DNA from: [Leptolyngbya] sp. JSC-1
GTDB taxonomy: Bacteria; Cyanobacteriota; Cyanobacteriia; Elainellales; Elainellaceae
Direction of reading: 5' to 3'
NCBI GenBank assembly: GCA_000733415.1
Contig: KL662191.1
Coordinates: forward strand, 166,560-230,559
DNA: 64,000 nucleotides
The translations under genes and the position numbers were made by a program. This document shows, one piece after another, positions 27,079 to 36,749 of the stretch (position 1 is its first letter; every line of letters starts with the position of its first letter). Under the pieces are notes generated by a model. The model made no database searches. It saw only the letters and a list, made by a program, of their open reading frames with translations, and was not told the origin of the DNA.

Positions 27079-27190
27079 GATAAGTCCGGATGGTTAAGAC
27101 TCCGAACGGATGAAACGGATAGAACAAGCTCGGATCCACCGTTCGGCTGAGCCGCTCACGGCGAAGCCCATCCACCCCTACGCGGCCACA

Positions 27191-28585
27191 TTAGCCCGAC
27201 TTCCGGGGTGGGCTTTGCACGGAATTGGAGAGGCTGATCCGGTCGCTCAGTTGGCGCAGATTGCGAGCTAGTTCTGGGTCGGCTTCTTTTTGTTGAGCAA
27301 TTTTTTCGCAGCTATAGAGTACGGTCGTATGGTCCTTGCCGCCGAAGACTTCGCCGATTTTGGGCAAGCTGAGGTCGGTGTGCTGGCGCATCAGATACAT
27401 ACAGATCTGGCGGGCTACGCTGATTTCGCGGCGACGGGAGGCACTTTTCAGGTCTTCAATCGAGACGCCATAGGTTTCGGCTACGGCATTCATCACGGTC
27501 TCCGGCGAGGCTTCCACCTGATTGCTGGGCGGATTGAGCACCGGAGCGATTGAATCTACCGTCATCGGTAGGCCAGAGATCGACACATAGGCCACGGCTC
27601 GGATCAGCGCTCCTTCTAGCTCTCGGATGTTGGAGGTGTAGCTGGAGGCGATGTATTCAATCACCTCGCGCGGCAGGCGCATATTTTCGTATTCAGCTTT
27701 CTTTTGCAAAATTGCCATTCGGGTTTCTAGATCGGGCGGCTGAATGTCGGCAATCAGACCCATCGAGAAGCGCGAGCAGAGCCGTTCCTGTAGGCGAGGA
27801 ATGTGGTTGGGCGGACGGTCTGAGGCGAGTACCACCTGCTTTCCGGCTTCGTGCAGGGTGTTGAAGGTGTGGAAGAACTCCTCCTGGGTGTATTCCTTAC
27901 CTTCGATGAATTGGATATCATCTACTAGCAACACATCCACATCGCGGTAGTGCTCGCGGAAACTCTGCATACTGTCCTTGCGAATGGCTGAGATCAGATC
28001 GTTGGTGAATTTTTCGGTCGAGACATAGAAAATCCGAGCGCTAGGATTGATTTCGAGACGATAATGGCCGATCGCCTGCATCAGGTGAGTTTTGCCCAAT
28101 CCGACTCCGCCACAGAGAAATAGGGGATTGAACTCACGTCCGGGAGATTCGGCCACAGCTAACGAAGCAGCATGGGCCATGCGATTATTTGCCCCGACCA
28201 CAAATCGGGAAAATACATATTTCGGGTTCAGCTCGGTTTGCCGCAGGCGCTGGTTCGCTGCTGGTCCGACAGGAGGAGTTTCGCTCGGCAGGGGCCACAG
28301 CACTTCGGTGGCGACGGAGCTTTCGGCTTCGCTGCTGGCCTTCACCGTGATTTGGATCTCTACCGGATGGCCCAACAGGTCCTGCACCACATCGCCAATC
28401 GTTTTGACATAGTACTTTTGCAGCCAGTTGCGGGCAAACGGATTCGGCGTGCAGATCACCAGGCACTGCTCGTCTAAGCGCTCCACGGTAGCCGGTTTAA
28501 TCCAAGTTTCAAACGTGGGGCGACTGAGTTGGAGCTGTAACCGCTCCAAAACCTGATTCCATAAATTTTCCAGGCTAGTTTCCAC
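27191..28585 (-). CDS. dnaA: Chromosomal replication initiator DnaA
   Basis: 464 residues with the four DnaA domains. Domain I (1-80: LWNQVLERLQLQLSRPTFETW) is followed by a short linker. The AAA+ domain (about 130-345) has GGVGLGKTHLMQ, VDDIQFIEGKE and SDRPP. The C-terminal DNA-binding domain carries the signature KDHTTVLYSCEKI. Start is GTG 28585 with AGGTGA just upstream. No dnaN lies beside it, as usual in cyanobacteria, and no DnaA-box cluster is visible in the upstream gap. Confidence 0.97.
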   Translation of the reverse strand: METSLENLWNQVLERLQLQLSRPTFETWIKPATVERLDEQCLVICTPNPFARNWLQKYYVKTIGDVVQDLLGHPVEIQITVKASSEAESSVATEVLWPLPSETPPVGPAANQRLRQTELNPKYVFSRFVVGANNRMAHAASLAVAESPGREFNPLFLCGGVGLGKTHLMQAIGHYRLEINPSARIFYVSTEKFTNDLISAIRKDSMQSFREHYRDVDVLLVDDIQFIEGKEYTQEEFFHTFNTLHEAGKQVVLASDRPPNHIPRLQERLCSRFSMGLIADIQPPDLETRMAILQKKAEYENMRLPREVIEYIASSYTSNIRELEGALIRAVAYVSISGLPMTVDSIAPVLNPPSNQVEASPETVMNAVAETYGVSIEDLKSASRRREISVARQICMYLMRQHTDLSLPKIGEVFGGKDHTTVLYSCEKIAQQKEADPELARNLRQLSDRISLSNSVQSPPRKSG

Positions 28586-29067
28586 TACTCACCTCGACCC
28601 TAGTTGTCACATGATTAGGCGATTTAACCGGTGGTGCTCCGCACCGTCTAGAGGACGATCAATCAGACTGGGGACTCCTATGCGCTCGACCGGACGAAAG
28701 CGACATAACCGTATACTTGTCTCTCAGGAATCTCAACAATTCTTTACTTTTTCTTAAGCTTCTCTCAAATGATGAATCCAATCAGCCGTTCGGGCGGGTC
28801 AGGGGCAAATTAGCCGAATTTTCGGTAAGGAGCCTCCATCTAAGCAGCTCTCATGGGTGATGGAACGGGTAATGGTTTGCCTCGGTGCTAGAGACTGAAT
28901 CTAGACCAATCTAGACCAATCTAGACAGACACCCAGACATGCCGGTAGCGTGATCGAGCCGACAACACTGCTAGATGTTGCGTATAGAATGCCATAAAAA
29001 TCCAAATCTGGGGATAGTATTTTGCAAAAATGGGTAGGAGAAGCTGAAATTCCCCTATCGTTGCGGG
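28586..29067. other. Intergenic region, 482 bp, upstream of dnaA
   Basis: No gene. I searched for TTWTNCACA-type DnaA boxes and found no cluster, so I do not call an origin. At 28901-28926 there are two and a half copies of CTAGACCAAT. The dnaA promoter should lie in the first 150 bp. Confidence 0.55.
28901..28926. repeat. 10-bp tandem repeat, 2.6 copies
   Basis: CTAGACCAAT is repeated twice perfectly, followed by CTAGAC. Confidence 0.9.
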
Positions 29068-29994
29068 CTAATCTACGCGCTCTAGCTGCCACAAAATTTG
29101 ATTGCCCTCCCGCCGGACGCGAGAAATTACCCAGTTGCGCCAAACCCAATTGTCACCCCGGCTAGTGACTGCACTGGCGTTGACATCCATCAAATCGGCC
29201 AACTCAGAGCTGGTGATCAGGTATCCCTGCCGCGCGATTTCGTCGGCCATATGTAGGGTGTCTACCACATTTCGCAGTTGCGCAACTTTGACCTCACGCG
29301 GTACTTCGGATTTCTCTGACTGTAAGTCAGTACCATCTGGAATCGTGGAATCGACCATATCTGGGTTAGCGTCTACAGCAGAGGCAGAGAGTTTGTGACT
29401 GGATTGTAGCGTCTCTGACGCATCCGCGTGAGTAATTGGAGTGTCAAATTCGCTGCTTTCCCCACTAGCTACCATAGGCATGGCCTCAACCGAGTTGGGG
29501 GGCCATCCTTGCTGGAGGCTGGGCGAATTTCCCAGGGCAAAGGCGCGGGCAATTTCGTCACAACGGTCGTTACCCCGATCACCTGAATGACCCTTGACAT
29601 AGCGCCACTGCAAGTCAGTCCCCTGCTGGGCTAGCTTTTCTTGCAGCGCATCTAGCACACGCCACAGGTCCTGGTTCAGCACAGGTTTGCCGGTAGCCGT
29701 CTTCCAACCCTTTTGTTTCCAACCCTTCAGCCACTGGGTAACGCCGTTTTTGACATATTCACTGTCGGTGTAGAGGGCAACACTGTCGCTGGGAGCAGCG
29801 GCTAAGAGAAACTCCAGCGCCTCAATCGCAGCCTGCATTTCCATTCGGTTATTGGTGGTTTGCGAAGCGGCTCCGCCCATTTCGTGCACCGAGCCATCGC
29901 TGAAGTAGACCACCGTTGCCCAACCGCCCGGACCCGGATTGCCCGAACAGGCCCCGTCGGTGTAAATGCTTTGAATCGTTTTGGTTGCAGCCAT
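29068..29994 (-). CDS. rnhA: Ribonuclease HI with extra C-terminal domain
   Basis: 308 residues, about twice the length of a plain RNase HI. The N-terminal domain (1-155) degrades RNA in RNA-DNA hybrids and has the four acidic residues in YTDGACSGNPG, NNRMEMQAA, YTDSEYV and GNDRCDEIA. A Ser/Asp-rich linker (about 160-225) leads to a C-terminal domain (about 230-308: VVDTLHMADEIARQGYLITSSELADLM, WVWRNWVISRVRREG) that looks like a small nucleic-acid-binding fold. Its role is unknown to me. A start at ATG 29994 is clear. Confidence 0.92.
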   Translation of the reverse strand: MAATKTIQSIYTDGACSGNPGPGGWATVVYFSDGSVHEMGGAASQTTNNRMEMQAAIEALEFLLAAAPSDSVALYTDSEYVKNGVTQWLKGWKQKGWKTATGKPVLNQDLWRVLDALQEKLAQQGTDLQWRYVKGHSGDRGNDRCDEIARAFALGNSPSLQQGWPPNSVEAMPMVASGESSEFDTPITHADASETLQSSHKLSASAVDANPDMVDSTIPDGTDLQSEKSEVPREVKVAQLRNVVDTLHMADEIARQGYLITSSELADLMDVNASAVTSRGDNWVWRNWVISRVRREGNQILWQLERVD

Positions 29995-30098
29995 GCAGTT
30001 TCTTTAGGTTTTGCGGATAGCAGTATAGGTTCAAAGCAGCAAAAGCACAATCAAATCAAATAAGTTGCAAATAAGTTGCAGAGTAGCCAAATAGCAAA

Positions 30099-30123
30099 CT
30101 ACCCCCAGACAACCTGGAGGTAG
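30099..30123 (-). terminator. Possible terminator after ftsH
   Basis: CTACCCCCAG and CTGGAGGTAG form a 10-bp stem with one mismatch and a 5-base loop. On the minus strand it is followed by the moderately U-rich TTTGCTATTT. Confidence 0.5.
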
Positions 30124-30184
30124 ACAAGGAAACCGTTGATTGGGTTTCTATTAGTTTAGTTTCGCTAACTTGCTGCTACTCCAC

Positions 30185-32065
30185 CTAAACGGTAGCGGGT
30201 TCTGGCTCGGAAGCGGCAACTGGCTGCACCTGACCAAGCAGTTGATGCAACTCTTCGCCTTCGATCACCTCGGTGTCTAGCAACTTGGTGGCAATCGTTT
30301 CCAGCAAGTCTCGGTTGTGCTTCAGGATGTCCAGTGCCTGCTGGTGGGCCTTCTCGACAATGCCCTTCACTTCCCGGTCGATCGCCTCTGCCGTTTCCGG
30401 ACTCACCATCCGACGCGGATTCATCCCATCAGCACCGAGGAAGTTGTTTGGCTGCCCCTGCTGATAGGCCAGAGGACCCAGCACCTTACTCATGCCGTAG
30501 GTCGTTACCATGCGTTCGGCCAAGTCTGTGGCCCGCTGTAGGTCATTTGAGGCACCCGTGGTGATGCTGCCAAACACAATCTCTTCAGCCGAACGCCCGC
30601 CCAATAAGGTAGCAATTTGGCCTTGCAGTTCCGCTTCGCTCAACAAAAACCGGTCTTCGGTCGGCAGTTGCAGCGTATAGCCTAGCGCCGCCATACCGCG
30701 AGGCACAATCGAAATTTTCTCGACTTTGCTGCCACCAGGCATCAGGGTACCCACCAGCGCATGACCAACTTCGTGATAGGCGACGATTTTCTTTTCTTTA
30801 TCGTTCAGAACGCGGCTCTTTTTCTCTAAACCGGCCACCACCCGCTCGATTGCCTCATTGAAATCGGCCTGAGCCACGGTGGTGCGGTTGTTGCGGGCCG
30901 CCAGTAGTGCCGCTTCGTTGACCAGGTTGGCCAGATCCGCTCCAGCAAAGCCCGGTGTGCGGGTAGCAATGGCCTTCAGGTCCACATCTTGGCCCAACTT
31001 GACGCCTTTGGCATGCACCTCCAGAATCGCCAATCTGCCGCTCAGATCGGGCCGATCGACCAATACCTGACGGTCAAATCGACCGGGGCGCAGCAGAGCC
31101 GGGTCCAGGCTTTCAGGCCGGTTGGTGGCCGCCAGCACAATCACGGTTTGATCGCCCGCGCCAAACCCATCCATTTCGGTGAGGAGCTGGTTCAGGGTTT
31201 GTTCCCGCTCGTCGTTGCCGCCATAGAAGCCGCCGGTAGCACGGGATTTACCAATCGCATCCAGCTCATCAATAAAGATGATGCAGGGAGCCTGCTTCTT
31301 GGCCTGCTCAAACAAATCACGCACCCGCGACGAGCCGACGCCCACAAACAGCTCCACAAATTCCGAACCTGAAATGCTGAAGAAGGGCACTCCAGCTTCG
31401 CCCGCTACTGCTCGCGCCAGCAGGGTTTTACCAGTACCCGGCGGACCTATCAGCAGCACACCTCTGGGAATTCTGGCTCCAATCTGAGTGAAGCGCTGCG
31501 GATTTTTCAAAAAGTCAACGATTTCAACCAGCTCGGTCTTGGCTTCTTCCACGCCAGCCACATCCGCAAAGGTGACTCGGCCCGAATCGCTTTCAACATA
31601 GACCTTGGCCTTACTTTTCCCAATCGATAGAGCACCCTGCGGGCCACCACCCCGATTGATGAAAAACTGCCAGATGGCCACAAAAATCAGCGGCGGAATC
31701 ACCCAGCCCAGAACATTGGTAAACCAGCCGTTTTTGGGAGGTGGAGCCGCGGCAAACTCGACACCATTTGCTTCGAGCAGCTTGGGCAGCTCCAGGTCAA
31801 AAATTGGCGTCGTGGACAGCACCTGTCCAGGTTGATCGGCTTCGCCCTTGAGCTGGTAGCGAATTTCGTTCTGCCCCACCGAGACTCGCGTCACTTCCTG
31901 ATCCTGCACCTGATGAATAAACAGACTGTAGGGTACTCGCGGAATTGATGGACCAAATAGGTTGGGCAAAAACAAATTAACAAGTAAAAACAGCCCAGAA
32001 ATCAGCAGCAGAATATTGCCAATCTGCCGCGAACGAGGGGGCTGAGGTTGGTCTTTAATTGCCAT
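30185..32065 (-). CDS. ftsH: ATP-dependent zinc metalloprotease FtsH
   Basis: A membrane-bound AAA protease; in cyanobacteria FtsH complexes degrade damaged D1 and other membrane proteins. Its 626 residues contain two transmembrane helices (about 18-38 and 118-138) flanking a lumenal domain. The AAA module has GPPGTGKT, FIDELDAIGK and RPGRFDRQ, and the zinc site is HEVGHA, with a downstream Asp-containing helix. Start ATG 32065 (MAIKDQ) is preferred over the TTG three codons upstream. Which of the usual four cyanobacterial FtsH paralogues it is cannot be told from this window alone. Confidence 0.96.
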   Translation of the reverse strand: MAIKDQPQPPRSRQIGNILLLISGLFLLVNLFLPNLFGPSIPRVPYSLFIHQVQDQEVTRVSVGQNEIRYQLKGEADQPGQVLSTTPIFDLELPKLLEANGVEFAAAPPPKNGWFTNVLGWVIPPLIFVAIWQFFINRGGGPQGALSIGKSKAKVYVESDSGRVTFADVAGVEEAKTELVEIVDFLKNPQRFTQIGARIPRGVLLIGPPGTGKTLLARAVAGEAGVPFFSISGSEFVELFVGVGSSRVRDLFEQAKKQAPCIIFIDELDAIGKSRATGGFYGGNDEREQTLNQLLTEMDGFGAGDQTVIVLAATNRPESLDPALLRPGRFDRQVLVDRPDLSGRLAILEVHAKGVKLGQDVDLKAIATRTPGFAGADLANLVNEAALLAARNNRTTVAQADFNEAIERVVAGLEKKSRVLNDKEKKIVAYHEVGHALVGTLMPGGSKVEKISIVPRGMAALGYTLQLPTEDRFLLSEAELQGQIATLLGGRSAEEIVFGSITTGASNDLQRATDLAERMVTTYGMSKVLGPLAYQQGQPNNFLGADGMNPRRMVSPETAEAIDREVKGIVEKAHQQALDILKHNRDLLETIATKLLDTEVIEGEELHQLLGQVQPVAASEPEPATV

Positions 32066-32389
32066 AAATCTCAACGCGATTTTCTAAACGTCGTTTGGGC
32101 GTAGCGAAGACTAATCGGACACTTCAAGCGTTCTATGAGGGTTCAGTTTCGGGATTTCAGGTTTGCATCGAACCTACCAACTCAATTTTCAAGACTTGAA
32201 TATTCCCGCTCTTCACATTGCAATGGCGCAGCGCTCGCCAGTTCCAGTTGGTTAACTTCTTTGCAAAGCTACACACTAATTTTAAGTTGTTGACTCGCGT
32301 CTCAGACTGGACTTCTGGTAGAATTCCGGCGAGATTCTACGCCAGTCGAGATAGGGATAGCCGACTAGCAGAGGAGACCTCCTACCTCC
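32066..32389. other. Intergenic region, 324 bp, upstream of ftsH, with an inverted repeat
   Basis: No gene. GACTGG (32305-32310) and CCAGTC (32342-32347) enclose GTAGAAT (32318-32324) and ATTCTAC (32334-32340), a compact nested hairpin without a T-run. It could be a regulatory leader element of ftsH or a decayed terminator of the small gene before it. Confidence 0.45.
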
Positions 32390-32587
32390 TCACGCCGTCT
32401 CCATCCACTCAAACACCTGGTTCAGTTGTTGAAGATTAATCAATCCGTATTGCCACAGAATGATCGGCAGCCAGTTGGTCTCCGACTCTGGATGGCGTAA
32501 AGCTAGGGCAATTGCCGAAGACGGAATCGCCAACTCCTCTTGCAAAAAGGTAATCAATCGGGCCTGAGTAGCGGGATTAGAAGTCAT
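32390..32587 (-). CDS. DUF2949-type small protein
   Basis: 65 residues (LITFLQEELAIPSSAIALALR, LPIILWQYGLINLQQLNQVFEW), a fully helical small protein matching the cyanobacterial DUF2949 family as I remember it. Function unknown. ATG 32587 is clear. Confidence 0.75.
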   Translation of the reverse strand: MTSNPATQARLITFLQEELAIPSSAIALALRHPESETNWLPIILWQYGLINLQQLNQVFEWMETA

Positions 32588-32935
32588 CGCACAACTCCTA
32601 TTAACAAATGTAACATTTATGTTAAGTTTTATGAAATAAATTCAGAATTATTGAAGCTAATTATAGCGAGATTTGCTCCAGGTGGAACATGGATCCTGAG
32701 AAAGAGTTGAGCAAATTTGGCGGTTGTAATCAGCCGGCTCAAGCCAGCTTTGACCACCATTAAACCGGAAATAAATAGGCTGAAGATAAGAAGTAGTCTG
32801 GCTGCCATTTTCTCCAACTCAAATGAGAACAATCTGAGAAGCCGCTGGATATTCATTTAATTCTGCGGAAACTCCGCTATACTCTACTGTCGTTTCGTTG
32901 ATCTGGTTTCTTGCCGTTTCGGGCGGACCTCAGCC

Positions 32936-33517
32936 ATGACTAGCCTATCGAGCAAAATCGAGGCGATTCTCTACCTCAAAGCCCAGCCCCTGTCGATTGC
33001 CAAAATTGCCGAATATGCCGACTGTGAACGAGCTGAGGCAGAAGCAGGACTGCTAGAGCTAATGTCCGATTATGCCCACCGCGACGGTGCCCTAGAGGTG
33101 GTGGAAACTCCGAACGGCTACTGCCTTCAGCTCCGCGAAGCCTTCCATGATTTGATCCAGCGGCTGATTCCGGTCGATTTGGGAGTGGGTGCCCTGCGGA
33201 CGCTGGCTGCCATTGCCCTCAAAGGGTCGATTAGCCAAACCAAGTTAGTGGAATTACGCGGCTCCGGTGCCTATCAGCATGTACAGGAGCTGGTCGGCTT
33301 AGGATTTGTCAAGAAACGCAGACAGGCCGATGGCCGCTCCTATTGGCTGCAAGTCACCGAAAAGTTTTATCAGTATTTCCAGGTTGAACAACTGCCCCAA
33401 CCCACAGCCACAGCCGCTCCAACCGCTTTTGCCCCTGAGGAATTTCCATCCGAATCAGAACCAGAATTGGACGCCGAACCCACCGAACTGGCTGAATTAG
33501 AGCCGTCTAATTTATGA
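32936..33517 (+). CDS. scpB: Segregation and condensation protein B
   Basis: A 193-residue kleisin-associated subunit of the SMC-ScpAB complex that compacts and segregates the chromosome. It has two winged-helix domains: KIEAILYLKAQPLSIAKIAEYA and later AIALKGSISQTKLVELRGSGAYQHVQELVGLGFVKK. It ends in an acidic, Pro/Glu-rich tail (about 160-193) that looks disordered. scpA is not in the window. Confidence 0.93.
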   Translation: MTSLSSKIEAILYLKAQPLSIAKIAEYADCERAEAEAGLLELMSDYAHRDGALEVVETPNGYCLQLREAFHDLIQRLIPVDLGVGALRTLAAIALKGSISQTKLVELRGSGAYQHVQELVGLGFVKKRRQADGRSYWLQVTEKFYQYFQVEQLPQPTATAAPTAFAPEEFPSESEPELDAEPTELAELEPSNL

Positions 33518-33629
33518 GTTTTATCAGTCGTTTGCCGGACTCGCATCAGCTAAATAGTCACACTGGCAAATATAAGTGTCAGAATAGATAAAAGTAGCTC
33601 ATGCAAACCTTTAGCTTTTTAAGGTGACT

Positions 33630-34004
33630 ATGGTTTTTAACCCTGACAGTTTTGATTTCTTCGGTGGTGACACTGAGGAGGGTCAGGCAAATCAATTGCT
33701 GAAGTACCTGCAACACCAATCCCCTGAAGTATTGGCACGAGTCGCCAAATCTGTTAGCCCCGAAATCAAGCAAATTATCTCGCAGAACGTACAGGGTTTG
33801 GTCGGTGTACTGCCGTCGGAAGCCTTCAACGTGCAAATTACGACGGACCGAGAAAATTTAGCTGGGCTGTTGGCCTCTGCCATGATGACTGGCTATTTTC
33901 TCAGTCGGATGGAGCAGCGGATGGAGCTAGAAGCAACGATTAAAGGCTCGGTTTCCTTCAGTGCAGACTTTGGCGAAGGCGAAACCGTGTCACCTGAGAA
34001 CTGA
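33630..34004 (+). CDS. DUF760-type protein
   Basis: 124 residues of the cyanobacterial/plastid DUF760 family. Family blocks are NQLLKYLQHQSPEVLARVAKSVSPE, SQNVQGLVGVLPSEAFNV and ENLAGLLASAMMTGYFL. It is soluble and its function is unknown. ATG 33630 has AAGG 5 nt upstream and is preferred over GTG 33624. Confidence 0.85.
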   Translation: MVFNPDSFDFFGGDTEEGQANQLLKYLQHQSPEVLARVAKSVSPEIKQIISQNVQGLVGVLPSEAFNVQITTDRENLAGLLASAMMTGYFLSRMEQRMELEATIKGSVSFSADFGEGETVSPEN

Positions 34005-34026
34005 CGCTTGCAAACTTCTCTACAAC

Positions 34027-35256
34027 TTACCTAATTCTCTCCGCTGGAAAGGCAATCGGTCGGAGTTGCACTGTCTTGACTTCATCCTGACGGCGAATTT
34101 CGATTGAGAGTGGATCACCCACCTTCACTAGCTCGATTTGCTGCTGCACTTCGGATGCAGTGGCGACGGATGTGCCGTTGATCTTGACAATAATATCTCC
34201 GGGCTTCAGGCCGGCAGCGGCGGCAGGCGCATCCTCCATCACTTGAATGATTAGAACGCCCCGGTCGCTGGTCAGCTTTAATCCCGTATCTGGATCGCTA
34301 TTGATCCGCTCTTTTAGGGCTGGCGTTAGGTCCACCATCTGCACACCCAGATAGGGATGCTCGGCCTTGCCCTTCTCAAACAACTGCTGGGCAATTTTCC
34401 AGCCGGTCTCAATTGGAATGGCGAATCCCAAGCCTTGGGCGTTGGCTCGAATCGCCGTATTGATGCCAATCACTTCCCCCCGGTCGTTCAGCAGCGGCCC
34501 GCCAGAGTTGCCTGGGTTAATCGCCGCATCGGTTTGAATAAACTGCACCCGGCGATCGGGAATGCCCACCTGGGAACTGGATCGGTCAATGGCGCTGATA
34601 ATTCCAGCAGTCACAGTATTGTCGAGACCGAGCGGATTACCAATCGCAATCGCCCACTGTCCGGGCACCAGATTTTTGGAGCTGCCCAGCGTCACCGTGG
34701 GTAAATCCGCCGCCTCAATCTTAATCGCCGCCACATCCGTAACCCGGTCGATGCCAACCACCCGGCCATCCAAACTCCGCCCATCCTTGAGCGTCACCTT
34801 CACCGTATCGGCCCCCTCCACCACGTGGGCATTGGTGATCACATGACCATCCCGACTGACAATGAAGCCAGAGCCGGTGCCCTGCTCCACCCGGTCCTCC
34901 GGCAATGGCAGTTCCTCTTCGCCAAAGAAACGGCGGAACAGGGGATTGTTCAGCGAATCCAGCGAGCGGGAAACCTTACGCGAGGCATCGATCCGCACCA
35001 CCGCTGGACCCACCTTTTCCACCGCGGCGGCAATAAAATTTTGGTTCACAGGTTCAGTCCGTCGCTCCACCATCGGCGGCTGGCTGGCCTGATAGATCAC
35101 GGGAGCCGGAGACTCAGCCGTATCCGAATTGGCTGGGGAATTAGACTGGGTTTGGGCCAAGTAGCGGCTGCCTGCCCACCCTGCCCCGCCGCCAATCACT
35201 AACAGCGTTGCGTAGAGAACAATCTGTCTACTTGAGACCATAGTTCCTTGTTTCAT
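34027..35256 (-). CDS. HtrA/Deg-family serine protease with PDZ domain
   Basis: A 409-residue periplasmic or membrane-anchored quality-control protease. The N-terminal hydrophobic anchor or signal (about 8-30) is followed by a trypsin-like domain with His in VITNAHVVEG, Asp in RVTDVAAIKI and Ser in NPGNSGGPL. A single PDZ domain follows (about 305-395: APAAAAGLKPGDIIVKING). It matches the HhoA/HhoB/HtrA group of cyanobacteria. Start ATG 35256 is preferred to a TTG six codons earlier. Confidence 0.94.
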   Translation of the reverse strand: MKQGTMVSSRQIVLYATLLVIGGGAGWAGSRYLAQTQSNSPANSDTAESPAPVIYQASQPPMVERRTEPVNQNFIAAAVEKVGPAVVRIDASRKVSRSLDSLNNPLFRRFFGEEELPLPEDRVEQGTGSGFIVSRDGHVITNAHVVEGADTVKVTLKDGRSLDGRVVGIDRVTDVAAIKIEAADLPTVTLGSSKNLVPGQWAIAIGNPLGLDNTVTAGIISAIDRSSSQVGIPDRRVQFIQTDAAINPGNSGGPLLNDRGEVIGINTAIRANAQGLGFAIPIETGWKIAQQLFEKGKAEHPYLGVQMVDLTPALKERINSDPDTGLKLTSDRGVLIIQVMEDAPAAAAGLKPGDIIVKINGTSVATASEVQQQIELVKVGDPLSIEIRRQDEVKTVQLRPIAFPAERIR

Positions 35257-35691
35257 AACGGTAAATCGATCCAAAAGCCACGCTTGAAGAAGTTTATGTA
35301 TGATTTGTCTCTAGGTAGGAGGCTAAGGCTTGGGAACCCATTGCTCTGATTAAGGAGGCTGTTCTAGCCGCTACTGCCTAGCCAAAGGAGCAGGGAAAGA
35401 TGGTGCCCTAACTCAAATGCAAGCCAATCTGGCAAAACCAATCCCGCGATAATTGTAAGAGCATAATGGTAAGAGCAATTAGTTAAATCGATTTTTATTG
35501 TTCTATCGCTTCAATCACTTCATGGACTGCAACAAACTCAGAAATCATCACGTCGGTCGCGTTAGCGGTGCGGAGCACTTAGGCAGCGGATACCAGCAGC
35601 GCCCTCGGCAGGATTGGCAAGCTGGCTATTGTTTGAGGCTATTGTTTGAGGCTAGGTTCTGAGGCCAGGTTCTGAGGAGTAGGCTGACACC
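35257..35691. other. Intergenic region, 435 bp, with two tandem duplications
   Basis: It separates the divergent HtrA and LysM/M23 genes. 35624-35649 is a perfect 13-bp duplication (GGCTATTGTTTGA). 35654-35677 is a further 11-bp match at 13-bp period (AGGTTCTGAGG). No gene or known RNA. Confidence 0.7.
35624..35677. repeat. Two adjacent 13-bp-period tandem duplications
   Basis: GGCTATTGTTTGA twice (35624-35649), then AGGTTCTGAGG twice with period 13 (35654-35677), ending 14 bp before the LysM/M23 start codon. Confidence 0.93.
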
Positions 35692-36579
35692 ATGATTTCT
35701 CTGTATAGCTCTAGTGTAGCGGGATTGATCGTGCTAGGAGGACTCCTGTCCCTAGCCGTCACTCCTCCGGTTTTGTCCCAGCCCAAGCAGCAATCGGCCT
35801 GCCCCGAACCCGCCCTGTCGCGCCTATCGCGTCATCGAGTTGCCGCTGGTGAAACGCTAGAGAGCATCGCCCAGCAGTATAATCTGCTGCCTACAACCCT
35901 GATGGGGTTCAATCCCATCCTGCGGCAGGGTTCCGCTCCCGTGGGCACCGAACTGGTGATTCCGCCCTACAACGGCATCCGGGTGACTGTGTCGTCAGGT
36001 AGTTCCTGGCGCGATATCGCCAAACAGTACGGCGTGCGGGCCGATGTGCTCTATGAAGTCAATGGTTGTCAGGATGCGCCATCGGTTGTATTTGTGCCGG
36101 GGGTCAACTGGTCGCCGGTGCCAACTCCAACCGCCACGGTGCCCTCCAGCCCCATCGAGCGCTATCCGCTGCCAGAAGTTGCTTCGATTTTGCGGGCCTA
36201 TGGTTGGCAGATCGGTCCCACGGGTTCACTCGTTTTCCATAGCGGTGTCAGTTTGGCTGCCGACGCCGGCACGCCCGTGTTTGCGGTAGGTTCTGGTACG
36301 GTCGCCTTTGCGGGAGAGCAGGGTGGTACCGGCAATTTGGTGGTGATCAATCACGCCCAGGGGTTGCAGACCCGCTATGCTCGGCTGGATTCCCTCAGTG
36401 TTAATGTAGGGCAGCAGGTGCAGGCCGGCACCCAAATCGGCACTGTTGCTTCCAATCTCAATTCAAGCGAACCCTACCTCCAGTTTGAGGTGCGCTCCAA
36501 CTCTCGCCTCGGCTGGGTTGCCCAAGATCCGGGAGCCTATATCCAGGAACTGAGGGTGGGCCGCTCGATTAGGCGGTGA
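35692..36579 (+). CDS. LysM-M23 (LytM) protein with degenerate zinc site, likely non-catalytic
   Basis: A 295-residue exported protein with a signal peptide (ending near VLSQP, about residue 30). Two LysM peptidoglycan-binding repeats follow at about 45-95 (HRVAAGETLESIAQQYNLL) and 100-145 (VTVSSGSSWRDIAKQYGV). The M23/LytM domain spans about 165-290. The catalytic residues are replaced: HxxxD reads HSGVS, the YAHL histidine reads YARL, and the HxH motif reads LQFEV. It should fold as LytM but lack zinc-peptidase activity, like the amidase activators EnvC and NlpD (inference). An amidase gene lies 16 kb away. Confidence 0.88.
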   Translation: MISLYSSSVAGLIVLGGLLSLAVTPPVLSQPKQQSACPEPALSRLSRHRVAAGETLESIAQQYNLLPTTLMGFNPILRQGSAPVGTELVIPPYNGIRVTVSSGSSWRDIAKQYGVRADVLYEVNGCQDAPSVVFVPGVNWSPVPTPTATVPSSPIERYPLPEVASILRAYGWQIGPTGSLVFHSGVSLAADAGTPVFAVGSGTVAFAGEQGGTGNLVVINHAQGLQTRYARLDSLSVNVGQQVQAGTQIGTVASNLNSSEPYLQFEVRSNSRLGWVAQDPGAYIQELRVGRSIRR

Positions 36580-36749
36580 AGAGGGTGCTAAAGACTCAGT
36601 CAAGGCGGCAATGGCAGCCAGCGCCAATTCCTTCTACCTCAGGGGAGTCTTTTTGCCGCTCAGGTTTTGCTAGCTTAGAGGATAGCTGATTTTTCTGGCC
36701 GTAGGTCAGTACCGGGAAGGCTCCTTCCCCAATTCTTTGGAGTAAAGTT

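Noticed and set aside
28586..29067. Replication origin upstream of dnaA
   Set aside because: No cluster of TTWTNCACA boxes or AT-rich unwinding element was found; the few TTTTCCAC-like strings in the window lie inside genes.
32629..32856. 75-codon frame with one hydrophobic segment upstream of scpB, faintly YggT-like
   Set aside because: The similarity is too weak and the frame is AT-rich; it may be debris but I cannot support a gene.
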